Shown one piece after another: positions 1 through 10,329 of a stretch of DNA of 64,000 nt (positions within the stretch are counted from its first letter, which is position 1; the number at the start of each line of letters is the position of its first letter). Below the pieces are notes generated by a model. That model saw only the letters and a list, made by a program, of their open reading frames with translations. It searched no databases and had not been told where the DNA came from. A program made the translations under genes and the position numbers. Source of the DNA: Girardinichthys multiradiatus (lineage: Eukaryota > Chordata > Actinopteri > Cyprinodontiformes > Goodeidae); assembly GCF_021462225.1 (NCBI RefSeq), contig NC_061806.1, positions 2,902,234 to 2,966,233 of the forward strand. Reading direction: 5' to 3'.

Positions 1-655
1 TGTCAGGAAAGGATATAAAGCAATGAAACTGAATCATGAAACTTGTGGAACCCTGGCAAGCACCTTAGCTGACCAAGAGAACTGGATCCAGAACTTTTTG
101 TTGTTTTGTCCTAACGTCGAACCTGCTTGCCACAAGTCTTTGTTCGCTCTGGTGAAAGTATGTCAGTAGGTTACACTGACACGATCGCGGGCTGTGGAGA
201 GGGAGGAGCCGGTGAACTGGGTCACATGGTTGCACACTGCTCTCTTCTAAACCCCGTCCTCCTCACCTGGCGACGGACTCGTTTTGAACCTGTTTTTCGT
301 GTATTAAAGCTCCATAGAAAACGCTGTATTTCGCTGAGCGGAGCAGAGTGAAAGCAGGACGGAACCTTCAGGCTGAGAACAGCCGAATTTTGGCAGTTTT
401 TTGTGGCGTCGTTAAAAGTGGGTTTTTAAAACGTACATTTTCCCCATCACTGTGAGGTTCTAACTCGGGTTGACTGCCTATAAGAATCAGCAGTCTCTTC
501 AGGGCTTCCATTGGCTTTTGATGTCCGTGATTTTAGGGTTTTAGCCTGAAGCTCAGTTTTTTCCCGAACATTATCCATCAGCAACTTTCCAGTTGCTGAG
601 CACTAAATCAAACACGGCTTCGGCACCGACGTAGCAGAGGGGAAACTCGCAGGAC
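1..655 (+). promoter_or_regulatory. nr1d2: nr1d2 upstream region and 5'UTR
   Basis: Non-coding sequence before the nr1d2 start codon. The transcription start cannot be fixed. A ROR/Rev-erb response-like element (GAACTGGGTCA, one mismatch to WAWNTRGGTCA) lies at 214-224, and an inverted CCAAT box (ATTGG) near 510. No convincing TATA box is seen. Small open frames here show no family resemblance. Confidence 0.5.
214..224 (+). promoter_or_regulatory. RORE-like element upstream of nr1d2
   Basis: GAACTGGGTCA has a complete GGTCA half-site with the T/G flank typical of monomeric ROR/Rev-erb sites; only the first W of the 5' AT extension mismatches. It lies about 430 bases before the ATG, where autoregulation or ROR input would be plausible. 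Binding is inferred. Confidence 0.4.
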
Positions 656-674
656 ATGGACTCGAGCAAAGCTG
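656..674 (+). CDS. nr1d2: nr1d2 coding exon 1 (start codon)
   Basis: Encodes MDSSKA plus the first base of Gly7, then GTGAGT donor. The start was chosen because it joins in phase to [12 protein letters not shown], as in human NR1D2 where a short first peptide precedes the same motif. Only 19 coding nt. Confidence 0.85.
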
Positions 675-3600
675 GTGAGTGTCATTTAAATTTCGGGTAG
701 TTCGGTTAGAATCAAACTGACTTATTACACCACGTCAGACATTAATTTATAAGAACTGATCAGAATAAGGACCGTAGCTTTAATATTAAACTGGGTTAGG
801 ACTGTGGGGTGGGGGGGTTGTTGTTGGTGCCCGTCCGCCTAGCTTTGGCAGCACTGCGGTCCACTCTACTCACATGGACCCGCAAGCCTAGCCATGTGCA
901 CGTGTGTTTACGCTCTCCTTACGTCTCCGCTTATTGGTCGAGCTGGGCGGTGACGCAGACATTACATAATGTGCCCCGCCGTGAAAGCATGGCTTTCTGC
1001 TGCGGGTACACGTGAGGCGGCGCGCGGTGACCCAGCTTTCTAGCAGGAGAGCATGCTAGTTCCACGTGGGGTGCGTTGAAGAAGTCTTGTGAATTAGTGG
1101 TACGTTCAAGTACATCGGAAAAATAAAAGCTTTTGAATAATTTGACATTTTATTCGAGGATTTAAGTTGAAAACACCGTGTGAACGTGCTTTTTATACAG
1201 GATATGTAGTAAAATAGTTTCCACTGTGATTTTATATACCATCATCCAACATTTTTATTGTGGATTAATAGTTTTAAACGTGGTATTTGGATAAACTTCT
1301 AAACCTCAACTTTAAAAGGAAAAAGTAATGCTAATGACATTTTTTAAAGAGTATTGGGCTTTTAAAAGAACATTGGATCATTGTCGTTACATTAGACTGT
1401 ATTTTGTAGATTAGTATTATATAAACCTAGATTTTTGAGCAGGCTTTTAAGGCAACATCTTGTTTCAGCATTCACTGTTCTAGTTTTATGATTGGGGTTT
1501 TATAGAATACATCACCACATAACATCTTGAATGCTTGCTTATATGTTGTATATTGCTCTTTTGCAACTCACTGTATCTTGTACTTGATATGAAAAGGCAT
1601 CTCGTTTCCTGAAACATTGTCTTTCAACTTACTGCAGTGGGCTTTTATGTGGGTTCGACAAGCTGATGCTGAGGAGAGACATTTGTTGAAGCAAATGGTT
1701 CATATCCTGCCTCCTGTTGCATCTTGATTGCTGTAAGATGGTGGAAACATGTAGTGAGTTTTGTGGCTCAACTCAATATTCATCTAAACAGACCTTTTTA
1801 GGCTTTTCAGTGTAGCTGGTTGCAGCCTAGGTGCCTATCCTCATAGGCATGCACACACCCTATGAAGCTGACATTATGTAATTGCTGTTATCTAATCACC
1901 GAGATGAGCAGTGGTAAGAAATGAGGGCAGCCTGTGATGGAGGAGGGACTCACTGGTTCACTTGCTTCTTCTGACTGAGGAAGCTGTCGATGAGTTCTGA
2001 TGTGGCTTCTGTACTTTAAGAAGGTTAGTTTCACACAGGGCAGGCGTCTGGTCTGGGAGCTGCTCATGTTCAGGTAGCAGAAGATGACAGGCCACTTTTT
2101 TTATTTCTTTCTTTTTTTATGACGCCCCCTCAGACCTTGCTCTCCTGGGTAGTGAGCCGCAATGCCCATATCAAAATAGTGGAGCAAGCTGGCACCAATA
2201 ATCTAAAGGCATTCAGCAGACGTTAAGTAACATAATTGGGAGAACAAATAAAGTTAAATTCTAACTATGATCAATAAAGTAGCATGCTTGTAATAACCGG
2301 TTTATAAGATTAGATTGAACTATTTATCTAAAGGGTCTTTAGATGATATTTGTGGTAATTTGGTGCTATGGAACAGTATTGTCCTCCTAGAGTAACCACT
2401 TAGTTTTTATGTCCTCAGCTCTGTATAACATTGTGACAGTGACAGACACAAATCATTTCTTTCTGCTGTAAAAATAACATCAGTTCAGATATTATCTGTA
2501 ACATTCATTTATTACCTTGATTTAGCTCCAACAGCTTGATTCCCATAGAACTGTTAGCTGAGCACTTAGCATGCAATAAATGATCTACTGAGGTGGGATG
2601 ATTCTGTCTTTTCCTGTCACGTCTTTGAGGGATTATTGTTTTACCATTTTATATATGAAAATTTTCCAACTACAGCTTCCTAGAAAGCTGAGATTGAGAT
2701 GTCCAGTTTCCTCAGATTAATGACACAAGCGCTCGTTCTGGGGGGTATTTGCCATAAACATGCACTGTTGCAGAAAGTGCAGAGTAAGAAGCTCCATACA
2801 GTTGGAGCTCAGTTCTCGTTTCACTCCATATCATCTCACAGCCTCCCCTCCTCTCTGTTCCACCAGGAGGCGTGATAGCCTACATCAGTTCCTCCAGCTC
2901 CACCTCCAGCCCGGAGTCCTGTCACAGCGACTCCTCCAACGGCAGCTACCAGTCGTCCTCGCCTCAGCGGGGTTCCTCGCCCAGCCGAGTCCGACTGGGC
3001 CAGCCACTTGACCCCTCGCTCGGCGTTGGCCGCCAGAACCTCCCTGGGAGTCAGAAAGGTGGCCGCTTCTCGTCCTCGGGAAAATGTGGGATCACAAGTA
3101 AGCGGCGCACTTTTCCATACATTCTCCGGAGGTCCACTGCATTGTTTGTTCTGGATCGGACTTTCTGATGCAGTCCACATGAAGCTGCAGGATTTAGATC
3201 TCATGGCTTTTAAATTAAATTAATAAATGCCATAAAAATATAGAGAAACAGTGACTCAAAAACATTTTTAAAACGTTTTTCTCTTATTTTAATGAGTATT
3301 ACATTTGATTGAATTAGTATTTTTCCTTTTTTAATTTCTCAACCTGTCTTTTCTAATTATTTGTGCTTATTGAATATTCGTATTCGATTTCATTTTTAGT
3401 ATTTTTGAATTCCATTTTAAATCAGGTAAATGTTTTGGATTTAATCACTTTTGTTTTTGTAGTTATCAACTACATGTTATCAAAACATGTATTTTATTTA
3501 GTGTTAAAGACAGAATTATTAGATTTTAATAACACTTAAAATGTTAGATATTTCAGGGTTCTTGCTAGCACGTTTCAGCGTAGCGGGCCGTTATGCTGAA

Positions 3601-6600
3601 AATTAGGCCGATACACTCTGACACCTGGCCTCCCTCTCCGTGTGGTTTTAATGTCGGCTGCAGCGCATGCGTTGAGTCTGACCCTGCTTCCTTTCATCCT
3701 GTGTGACCGCTAACAGTAAAGCTCTCTAAAATCATGTCAGCCCCCCCGCTACATTCATAACAGTACCTGGTGAGAACCCTGCTTTTTTTTAGTGTCTTAG
3801 TTCTTTTGTCTTTTCTTTAATTTTAGTTCAACATAATATAGATTGTGTAAAATTTCACCATAAATACATTTTTTCAGCATTTTTATTTCTTTATTTTTCC
3901 AGCTTGCTTTTAAATGATTTGTTCCTGATCCTGCATGGTTTTCCTGCCCCTGTTGGTTCCTAGCAGCAACACTAACAGTCCAGCTTTGAACCCAGATGCT
4001 CCTGATGACATTTAAACGGCTGTATTGTTGCTCTAACAGTGATGTTTGGGTGGTTCTGCTTGACAAGTGACTCAGCATCTGTGCTGCACAGATCAAAGTT
4101 ACACATGTGTTTTTGTACCGATTAGAAATCAACGGCCTGGTGCTGCTGTGTAAGGTGTGCGGTGATGTGGCCTCCGGCTTCCACTATGGTGTCCACGCCT
4201 GCGAGGGCTGCAAGGTGAGGACCGACCCCCCCTGCTCACACACTCAGTGAAACTAGTTCACTCTCCCCTTATTTATCAGAGCCAACCAACATACGTGCTG
4301 CTGTGCTCACACACACACACACACACACATCCATCCGTGTTTTACTATCTTTATGAGGACTTTTTGGTTACTTCCATTGACTTCCATTCATTTTCCTTGA
4401 TTTTTAATACCTAACCCTAACAATAACCATAACTAACCAGTTAATACCTAACCCTAACAATAACTCAATTCATACCCTAGTCCTAAACCTAACCTCTGTC
4501 CCAAGAACGGAATTTGAAAAAGTGAGGACCAGGAAAATGTCCTCACTTTGCGATAAAAATACAAAAAATGGTTCTCACTCAGCAACAAGTACAAGAACAC
4601 ACACACACACACACCCCATCAAAAAGCTGCGTTGTGTTTCTCTGAAATGTAAAAGATAAAAATGATAAGGGGAGAAAACGGAGGCGACATGAGCAACAGC
4701 CCCTCATTATTCCAGAGGTACCAACAGGCAGGAGAAGGAATCTGCATTCCTGCAGGATGTTGATTCAGAAAACAGACGTGGAAAATGTTCTCAGTGCCGA
4801 TTGTTTTCATTTCAGCAGGAGCAGCAAATGGTGCCACTTTTTTAACCCATAAGGTTTCTGATATCAGAATGGGAGACAAATGTCATGATATTGTTTCCTC
4901 AGTATGAAGCAGCTGAATGAGGACCTTCAGGGTTGTTCATTCCTATGGAATTCTGTAGTGTCCCATCATGGCGCAGAGCACTCACCATTACCCTCCTTGA
5001 ACAGATTACTAATCATGCTTTTGGTGTGTGTGTGTGTGTGTGTGTGTGTCCTTGTCCTTCTTCAGGGCTTCTTCAGGAGGAGCATTCAGCAGAACATCCA
5101 GTATAAGAAGTGCCTTAAGAATGAGAGCTGTCCCATAATGAGGGTCAACAGGAACCGCTGCCAGCAGTGTCGCTTCAAGAAATGCCTCATGGTGGGGATG
5201 TCCAGAGACTGTGAGTGTCTGACGATGGGAGAACTGGATTAGATCCAAAACTGGAAATGAGATGATTGGCTTTCAAAGGAGAGCAGTCATTTATTTATAA
5301 CCTAAGCAAAAGTATTCACACCCCATAAACCTTTACTAACATTTGATGTGTTCTGGTTACAACCTCAACCTTCAGTGTATTTATTACGATACAATAGTTT
5401 ACTGTCAGCATGTTGCGCTGCAGCACCTTTGTTTGCACACGTAGAAGCAGACTGAAAAGTTTGTCGTTATGAGATGAGTCGAAACCGAGCTGCTCACTAA
5501 ACCTCGTTAAACGTCAGCAGTATACCACTTAGTTTTACAGTTCTGCAAAAACTTTCATCATCACTGAGGCATCAAACTAAAGGAGGTATATGACTGATCA
5601 TTATATGCAATAAACTTAACACAAGGTAGTGAATAATTCAGTTTCTTTATACAGGCCCGATTTACAACAGATGTTGTCTGAAGGCACAAAACGGATCCAG
5701 TATGGATCCAGAACACAGTGGATTCAGTCACACAGAGTCAAGTCATCTACTTCTAGTTATCAAACAATGCAGTCAAGGTTAGTTGGAAGTAATAAACTGA
5801 ACTTGACTGCATTGTTTAATAACTAGGATCAATTGGAATGGAAGCAGCTGACTTGAATCTGACCTAAACACAACTGAGAATGTCTGACAACACTTGAAGA
5901 TTGATGTTCAATGATGGTTTTTATCCAGTCTAAGATGGAGCTGTTTTCTAACAAAGAGTGAGCAAAATTTGAGTCTGTAGACGTTCAAAGCTTAACAATA
6001 GGTCTGCAGCTGAAGAAGCTACACTTTTCAGTTTATTTAGTTAAACAGTTTGAACCAGGAGGCGTGATCGCCTACATCAGCTCCTCCAGCTCCACCTCCA
6101 GCCCGGAGTCCTGTCACAGCGACTCCTCCAACAGTCTGATTTTAATCATCTGCTACCTTATATGGGTCTGATTGCAGGTTGTAACATAATGTGGGTATGA
6201 ATACTTTGGCAAGGTTCTATACTTGGGGTCAGTTGCTCAGAATGAGAACAGCTTGTGTGTTTTATTGATTTGCAAAATCCAAACTGATAAACTAAAATGG
6301 AGCTAAATGAACCCTCTTCCCACTGTTCAGCTGTGCGCTTCGGTAGGATCCCCAAACAAGAGAAACAGCGCATGCTGCTGGAGATGCAGAGTGCCATGAA
6401 CAACATGATGAACAGCAGCCAGGCGCTGCCCCTCGCCAACGCGCCCATAGCCAGCGCCATCAAACCTGCTTCAGAGGAGATCGGCTCCGCCCCTTCATCC
6501 TCAACATGCTCCAGCTCCGACCCTGAAGCCGCCGTGCCCATGGACACCAGCTGCAGCTCGGCTTCTCCCAGTGCGTCTGACAGCAGCGAGGATGAGGTGA

Positions 6601-8628
6601 TCGGCTCAGTGACCAGGGCCCATCAGGAGACTTTCATGTACAACCAGGAGCACAGCAACCAAGCAGCGGAGACCCCCAGGGGCCCCCTGAACGGTGACTT
6701 TACCAAAACAACCACCAACCAGCTCTCAGAGGAGGGGCAGGACACGTGGAACCACTGCAACAACACTGTCAACGTGGCGGGACACAGCCCGCTGTCCATC
6801 TTGGGACATCCTCTGAAAAAGCTGGACAACGCTTCCAGCCAGTGTCCATTCAAAGGGGCCAGGAACGCTGCTGCAGCCAGCCACAGTCCCACCTACATAC
6901 ATGGAGCTGTGAGAGCTCCACCCAATGAGCTCTGCACCGGCGGCGTCTACAGCAGGGGTAAATGGAGAGGACGCAGCAGGATGTACCTGGTAAGATGGGT
7001 GCAACACAGCGGTCAGTTAAGTGTCCCTCGCTGCAGGACAGAGACTGCTGCTAACTGCATGGATTGTTCCAAATATGTTTGTAAAGTATTGAAATAGATT
7101 CAGTTCAACTAATTTAAGTGTGAAGACACAACGGAGGAGCGCTTTGATCATTGCTTCCCCCAGTCATGCTGAGCCCTTGTTGGCTGTCTGTTGGCAGGTC
7201 TGTCCAATGAATATGTCTCCTCACGTGGATCCTCACAAGTCTGGCCATGAGGTGTGGGAGGAGTTCTCTCAGAGCTTCACCCCCGCTGTCAGGGAGGTGG
7301 TGGAGTTTGCCAAGAAGATCCCAGGCTTCAGAGAGCTGTCGCAGCACGACCAGGTCAGCCTGCTGAAGTCCGGCACCTTTGAGGTGAGCTCCAACCCCTT
7401 TACTGTCAGCATTCAGTGGCTGGGCAGGAGCTTTTTGTCAGAATGTCTCTGGTCCTGCAGGTGCTGGTGGTTCGTTTCGCCTCACTGTTCAACGTGAAAG
7501 AGCGCTCCATCACCTTCCTGGGTGGGAAGAAGTACAGCGTGGATGCTCTGAGGACCATGGGCTCCAGCGACCTTCTCAGCTCCATGTTTGATTTCCGTGA
7601 GAAGCTCGTGAACCTTGGTCTCAGTGAGGAGGAGATGAGCCTGTTCACTGCTGTGGTCCTCGTCTCAGCTGGTGGGTTTTCAGCCAACTGTAGCTGCTCT
7701 GAATTAAAAATGAATGATTGGCTCAACTCATGACCTGCAGTTACTGAGCACAGTGCTCTGAAAGTATTTACCCCCTTACACCCTGCATCTGTTTTTAATG
7801 TTTCAGAAACAAACAAACAAATGTTAATATTAGACAAAGATCATTTTAATTACTACAAAATGCAGTTTTTAAATGATTTGATTTAAGGGAAAAAAGCAAC
7901 CTGACACTATGGAAACGAGTAACTGGCAGCAGCTGGCAATGAAACTTTACATCACTGTGGATGAGATTTGACCCACTCTGCTCTGCAGAACTGTTTGAAG
8001 TCAGCAACAGTGGGTGAATTTTTAGCACCAATGGCCACCTCATACAGGGAAACACACTTCTAAAAACAATAGAGCTGTGTGTGCTGCAGATGAACAGAGG
8101 AAAAGATTACAGAGGAGGCTGTGAGATATTGTACACAAGTAGGTAAAGACATGTCCACAGGGTGGCGCTAATGCAGCAGCCTAGAGAATGAAGGCTTTGA
8201 TCCTGACGAGTAGATCTGAGCATTGAGAGGTTTGTGTCCAAGGAGGTCCCCACAAAACACTTACTGCTTCGATCACTGCAGGCTATGGTGACCCCAGCAG
8301 GAGAGATGTTTCACCCTGGAGCCGACCTCATCAGTTTGACCTGTGCTGTAATTTTAATGAAATCAGCTGTTGTGTTTTCTGGATTCAGTCAGTTTGTCTG
8401 TAAACGTTTCTGCTCACCCCGTTCCTTCCAGATCGCTCCGGCATTGAGAACGTGAACTCTGTGGAGGCGCTACAGGAGACGTTGATCCGTGCCCTGCGGA
8501 GCCTCATCACCAGGAACCACGCCAACGAGTCGGCCATCTTCACCAAGCTGCTGCTGAAGCTGCCCGACCTGCGCTCCCTCAACAACATGCACTCCGAGCA
8601 GCTACTGGCCTTCAAGGTCCATTCCTGA
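656..8628 (+). CDS. nr1d2: Nuclear receptor subfamily 1 group D member 2 (Rev-erb beta), 8 coding exons
   Basis: Haem-binding nuclear receptor that represses ROR-element genes, including clock genes, by recruiting NCoR corepressor in the nucleus. Coding exons: 656-674, 2867-3097, 4126-4214, 5066-5210, 6331-6989, 7198-7383, 7461-7671, 8432-8628. All have GT/AG boundaries and phases that join cleanly into 578 codons; human NR1D2 is about 579. Order: serine-rich N-terminus ([12 protein letters not shown]), two C4 zinc fingers (about residues 92-160, P-box CEGCKG), basic C-terminal extension (VRFGRIPK), variable hinge, then LBD from VCPM (about 382) to the FKVHS end. There is no AF-2 helix 12, as in all Rev-erbs. 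Haem-ligand candidates Cys383 and His567 match human Cys384 and His568. The [20 protein letters not shown] segment and FKVH end favour nr1d2 over nr1d1. Whether it is the a or b teleost copy cannot be told. Gene neighbour: convergent thrb. Confidence 0.95.
675..2866 (+). other. nr1d2 intron 1
   Basis: 2.2-kb intron. The first 400 bases hold a cluster of circadian-type motifs (separate entry); the rest is AT-rich with no gene or clear transposon recognised. The acceptor is CCACCAG at 2860-2866. Confidence 0.8.
899..1068 (+). promoter_or_regulatory. Intronic clock-type enhancer candidate: three CACGTG E-boxes, one D-box, one RORE-like site
   Basis: Perfect CACGTG palindromes at 899-904, 1009-1014 and 1063-1068; TTACATAA (reverse complement TTATGTAA, a perfect D-box) at 962-969; a reverse-strand AAGCTGGGTCA at 1028-1038. 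Five sites within 170 bases, 225-395 bases into intron 1. Mammalian Rev-erb genes are known to be driven by CLOCK/BMAL1 through promoter and intron-1 E-boxes. Function here is inferred. Confidence 0.6.
2867..3097 (+). CDS. nr1d2: nr1d2 coding exon 2
   Basis: Encodes residues 7-84: the Ser-rich [19 protein letters not shown]-terminus and the linker to the zinc fingers, ending GIT plus one base of Lys84. Donor GTAAGC. A 79-base piece including the acceptor is duplicated at 6054-6132. Confidence 0.93.
3098..4125 (+). other. nr1d2 intron 2
   Basis: 1.0-kb AT-rich intron; no gene or recognisable mobile element seen. Acceptor ATTAG at 4121-4125. Confidence 0.75.
4126..4214 (+). CDS. nr1d2: nr1d2 coding exon 3 (first zinc finger)
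   Basis: Encodes residues 84-113, [20 protein letters not shown] onward to CEGCK. Contains the four cysteines of finger I and the start of the P-box. The phase-0 donor GTGAGG follows AAG, the usual nuclear receptor boundary. Confidence 0.96.
4309..4612. repeat. Dispersed repeat with telomere-like CCCTAA tracts, flanked by (CA)n
   Basis: A unit of about 270 bases with CCTAACCC-type runs and a GTGAGGACC end, bordered on both sides by CA microsatellites. A closely matching copy sits in thrb at 42664-43048. No coding capacity; probably a short non-autonomous element. Confidence 0.75.
5024..5049 (+). repeat. (TG)n microsatellite before nr1d2 exon 4
   Basis: Thirteen TG units ending 16 bases before the exon 4 acceptor, so the transcript carries a UG repeat right beside the branch/pyrimidine region. 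Confidence 0.95.
5066..5210 (+). CDS. nr1d2: nr1d2 coding exon 4 (second zinc finger)
   Basis: Encodes residues 114-161 plus one base: [16 protein letters not shown] through CQQCRFKKC to GMSRD. Holds finger II and the recognition helix. Donor GTGAGT after one base (T) of the next codon, which becomes TCT (Ser162) where human NR1D2 has Ala. Confidence 0.95.
5290..5620. repeat. Decayed dispersed-repeat sequence in nr1d2 intron 4
   Basis: Contains text such as AAGTATTCACACCCC and GTTACAACCTCAA, typical of degenerate fish DNA-transposon remnants; similar text occurs near 7760-8000. No ORF. Class uncertain. Confidence 0.35.
5735..5885 (+). repeat. Fragment of an abundant L2-tail/SINE-like fish repeat
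   Basis: The block with TGCATTGTTTAATAACTAGG and nearby AATTGGAATG text recurs at 18770-18810 and 54770-54800. It looks like an internal fragment of the same family, with no coding potential. Confidence 0.5.
6054..6132 (+). pseudogene. Partial duplicate of nr1d2 exon 2 inside intron 4
   Basis: 79 bases match 2862-2940 at 77 positions, including the AG acceptor and five intron bases. The two differences are at third codon positions (Ile ATA/ATC, Ser AGT/AGC) and silent. After the match the frame runs 12 codons to a TGA at 6169-6171, and no good donor follows, so it would act at most as a premature-stop exon. Confidence 0.85.
6331..6989 (+). CDS. nr1d2: nr1d2 coding exon 5 (DBD extension and hinge)
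   Basis: Encodes residues 162-381. Begins [15 protein letters not shown], the basic extension that contacts the AT-rich flank of the response element, then a Ser/Pro-rich hinge with EEVIGSV-like and TFMYNQE motifs shared with human NR1D2. Ends RMYL before donor GTAAGA. Confidence 0.93.
7198..7383 (+). CDS. nr1d2: nr1d2 coding exon 6 (LBD start)
   Basis: Encodes residues 382-443: [20 protein letters not shown], then the LBD signature [20 protein letters not shown] and LLKSGTFE. Cys383 corresponds to the haem-ligating Cys384 of human Rev-erb beta. Confidence 0.95.
7461..7671 (+). CDS. nr1d2: nr1d2 coding exon 7 (LBD)
   Basis: Encodes residues 444-513 plus one base: [20 protein letters not shown] through MFDFREKL to FTAVVLVSA, the LBD core helices. 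Confidence 0.95.
7672..8431 (+). other. nr1d2 intron 7 with decayed repeat
   Basis: 760-base intron. Its first third (about 7750-8010) resembles a common fish DNA-transposon remnant (AAAGTATTTACCCCCTTACA, then AAAATGCAGTTTTTAAATGA). No coding content recognised. Confidence 0.5.
8432..8628 (+). CDS. nr1d2: nr1d2 coding exon 8 (C-terminus and stop)
   Basis: Encodes residues 514-578: [18 protein letters not shown] to [16 protein letters not shown], then TGA. His567 in NMHSE is the second haem ligand by homology. The protein ends after helix 11, so it lacks the AF-2 helix. Confidence 0.96.
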
Positions 8629-8846
8629 ACTCTGGGACAGACTGTCCTGATCCTGTACTGTAGGCGGATGCAGCCACACTGCGTCATGTCCATGTGTTTG
8701 TGTGTAGCCGCTGTACAGCGCTTAGAAGCACTTTTCTTTCTTGTGACTGAGATCTTTGCATTCATAGTGCAATATGTGACTGCTTTGTTTGATATGAGTG
8801 GTGTAGCAGTGATTCCCAGTGACTTACACGACTCTGAATGTTTGTT

Positions 8847-8878
8847 CCCCTTTCTTCCGTATCCTCGGAAGAAAGGGG
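8847..8878 (+). other. Perfect 13-bp inverted repeat in nr1d2 3'UTR
   Basis: Arms 8847-8859 (CCCCTTTCTTCCG) and 8866-8878 are exact reverse complements around a 6-base loop TATCCT. In the mRNA this would form a stable hairpin about 220 nt after the stop. Confidence 0.85.
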
Positions 8879-9092
8879 TGGTTGATTGAGCTTCATGTCT
8901 GGTTTCTTTTAGTGCTGTTGGGTAGAATCAGACTGTAGTATTACTGAAGTGACTGTACTATAAGAGCTGCTGGTGTTCAGATCATCTTGTATCCAGAGCT
9001 TCTGTCAGTGTGTGAAAAGGGTTGCAGTAAACGGATTTATAGAATTTAAATATGTACTATTATACATGACTGTATTGATGAATATCTATAAA

Positions 9093-9098
9093 AATAAA
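9093..9098 (+). terminator. Polyadenylation signal AATAAA of nr1d2
   Basis: Canonical hexamer 465 bases after the stop codon, followed by GT-rich sequence. First such hexamer on the + strand after the stop. Confidence 0.65.
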
Positions 9099-9115
9099 TT
9101 TTGCAAGTGAGGTGA

Positions 9116-9857
9116 AGTGTTTCTGGATCACAGATGTACAGATTTGTTTTGTCAAATAATAAAACGTTTACAGGTACAACAAGTTCCTGTCTAAAGCTGG
9201 GAGCTGTAGTTTTACAATCCATCAGCAGAGGGCATCAGTGCTGCTCCAACACCATCTGCAGCCTGGTTAATCAAAGAACCAACCAGGGCTTTAAGATGGT
9301 TTGGTTTGGTTTGGTTTGGAAAGCTTTAGTCACAGGTTTGAAACCACATCAGAAACAACATAAACACAAACATTGACCTGAACTGTAAAGAAGTTGGTGA
9401 ACCTGCAGCATCATCTGAACGTGGCTGAAGATAATCGCAATGAAAACTAGTAAAGGCTAATTAAGTGCAGAGGTACAAGATGATCTGGATGTATTTCTCT
9501 TCCAAATGGACTTAAAAGTAGGATTTAATTATTAGCATGGCTACAAATCCAGGAAATAGTCCATATAATCTGAACTGATGTGCAATATTACAGGTTAATG
9601 TAAATGAGTGACGGGATATTACTGGGGCAGGTGTACAAATATACAAGCACATCTAAATACCCTGGAATATAATTGAAAAGTTCATTTCAGCAAATCAGAA
9701 AGGAAAAACATTTAGTTTTATTACACAGTTATATATTAATTAATTTTCATAATTACAGAAATAATTATTTTCTTCAGAAAATTAAAAAGAATTTTGTTTT
9801 AGAAATGTTTATTTTTAACCACAGTTATGAGGAAGATTACTGACCTGACAGTTGTCC
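9116..9857. other. Intergenic stretch after nr1d2
   Basis: AT-rich; includes a short (GGTTT)n run at 9297-9318. No gene recognised. Confidence 0.6.
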
Positions 9858-10088
9858 TGGCGACTGTGGCTCAGTACGAAGAGTAGTCGTCTTGCAATCA
9901 GAAGGTTGTGGGTGCGATTCCAGCTTCCTCCTGCCATATGTTGATGTGCCCCTGGGCAAGGCACTTAACGTCAAGTTGCCTACCGATCTGTGTATCAGTG
10001 TATGAGTGTGAATGTGGCTCTAGTGTAAAGTGCTTTGAGGGGTCTGTATGCCTGGAAAAGCGCTACATAAGTTCAGTCCATTTATCAT
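9858..10088 (+). mobile_element. tRNA-derived SINE
   Basis: Pol III-type internal promoter: A-box-like TGGCTCAGTACGA near 9867 and B-box GGTGCGATTCC near 9910. A unique body follows (CTTAACGTCAAGTTGCCTAC, AAAGCGCTACATAAGTTCAG), ending in a TCATTT-like tail. Not a functional tRNA: the cloverleaf is not intact. Confidence 0.75.
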
Positions 10089-10329
10089 TTAGGCAGTCAC
10101 AAGCTGGCTGTTCAGAGTACTGTGTCCAAGCAAACCAGAACCAGAAACAACATCAGAATCGTCTCACTGGCCAACCAGAAAAAGGGTCAGACTGTTCCTC
10201 GGTGGTCCAATGCCCTCTTCTAGGATTAAAGTACATTTGATTTGGAGATCAAGGTCCCAGAGTCCATGCTGCTGAGGTCCAGTGTGAAGTTTGAAAGGTG
10301 TCATAGTGTTGGTCCACTGGGTTTCTATC

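Larger units (their letters stand above)
8629..9115 (+). other. nr1d2: nr1d2 3'UTR
   Basis: Follows the stop; AATAAA at 9093-9098 with a GT-rich stretch (GTGAGGTGAAGTGT) just after. Contains a perfect 13-bp stem-loop at 8847-8878. The cleavage site is inferred. Confidence 0.65.

Noticed and set aside
6054..6171. Functional alternative exon from the exon 2 copy
   Set aside because: No convincing donor follows and the frame hits TGA after 12 extra codons; kept as a duplicate, not a coding exon.
9858..9935. tRNA gene
   Set aside because: A-box and B-box are present, but no intact cloverleaf and a SINE body follows.
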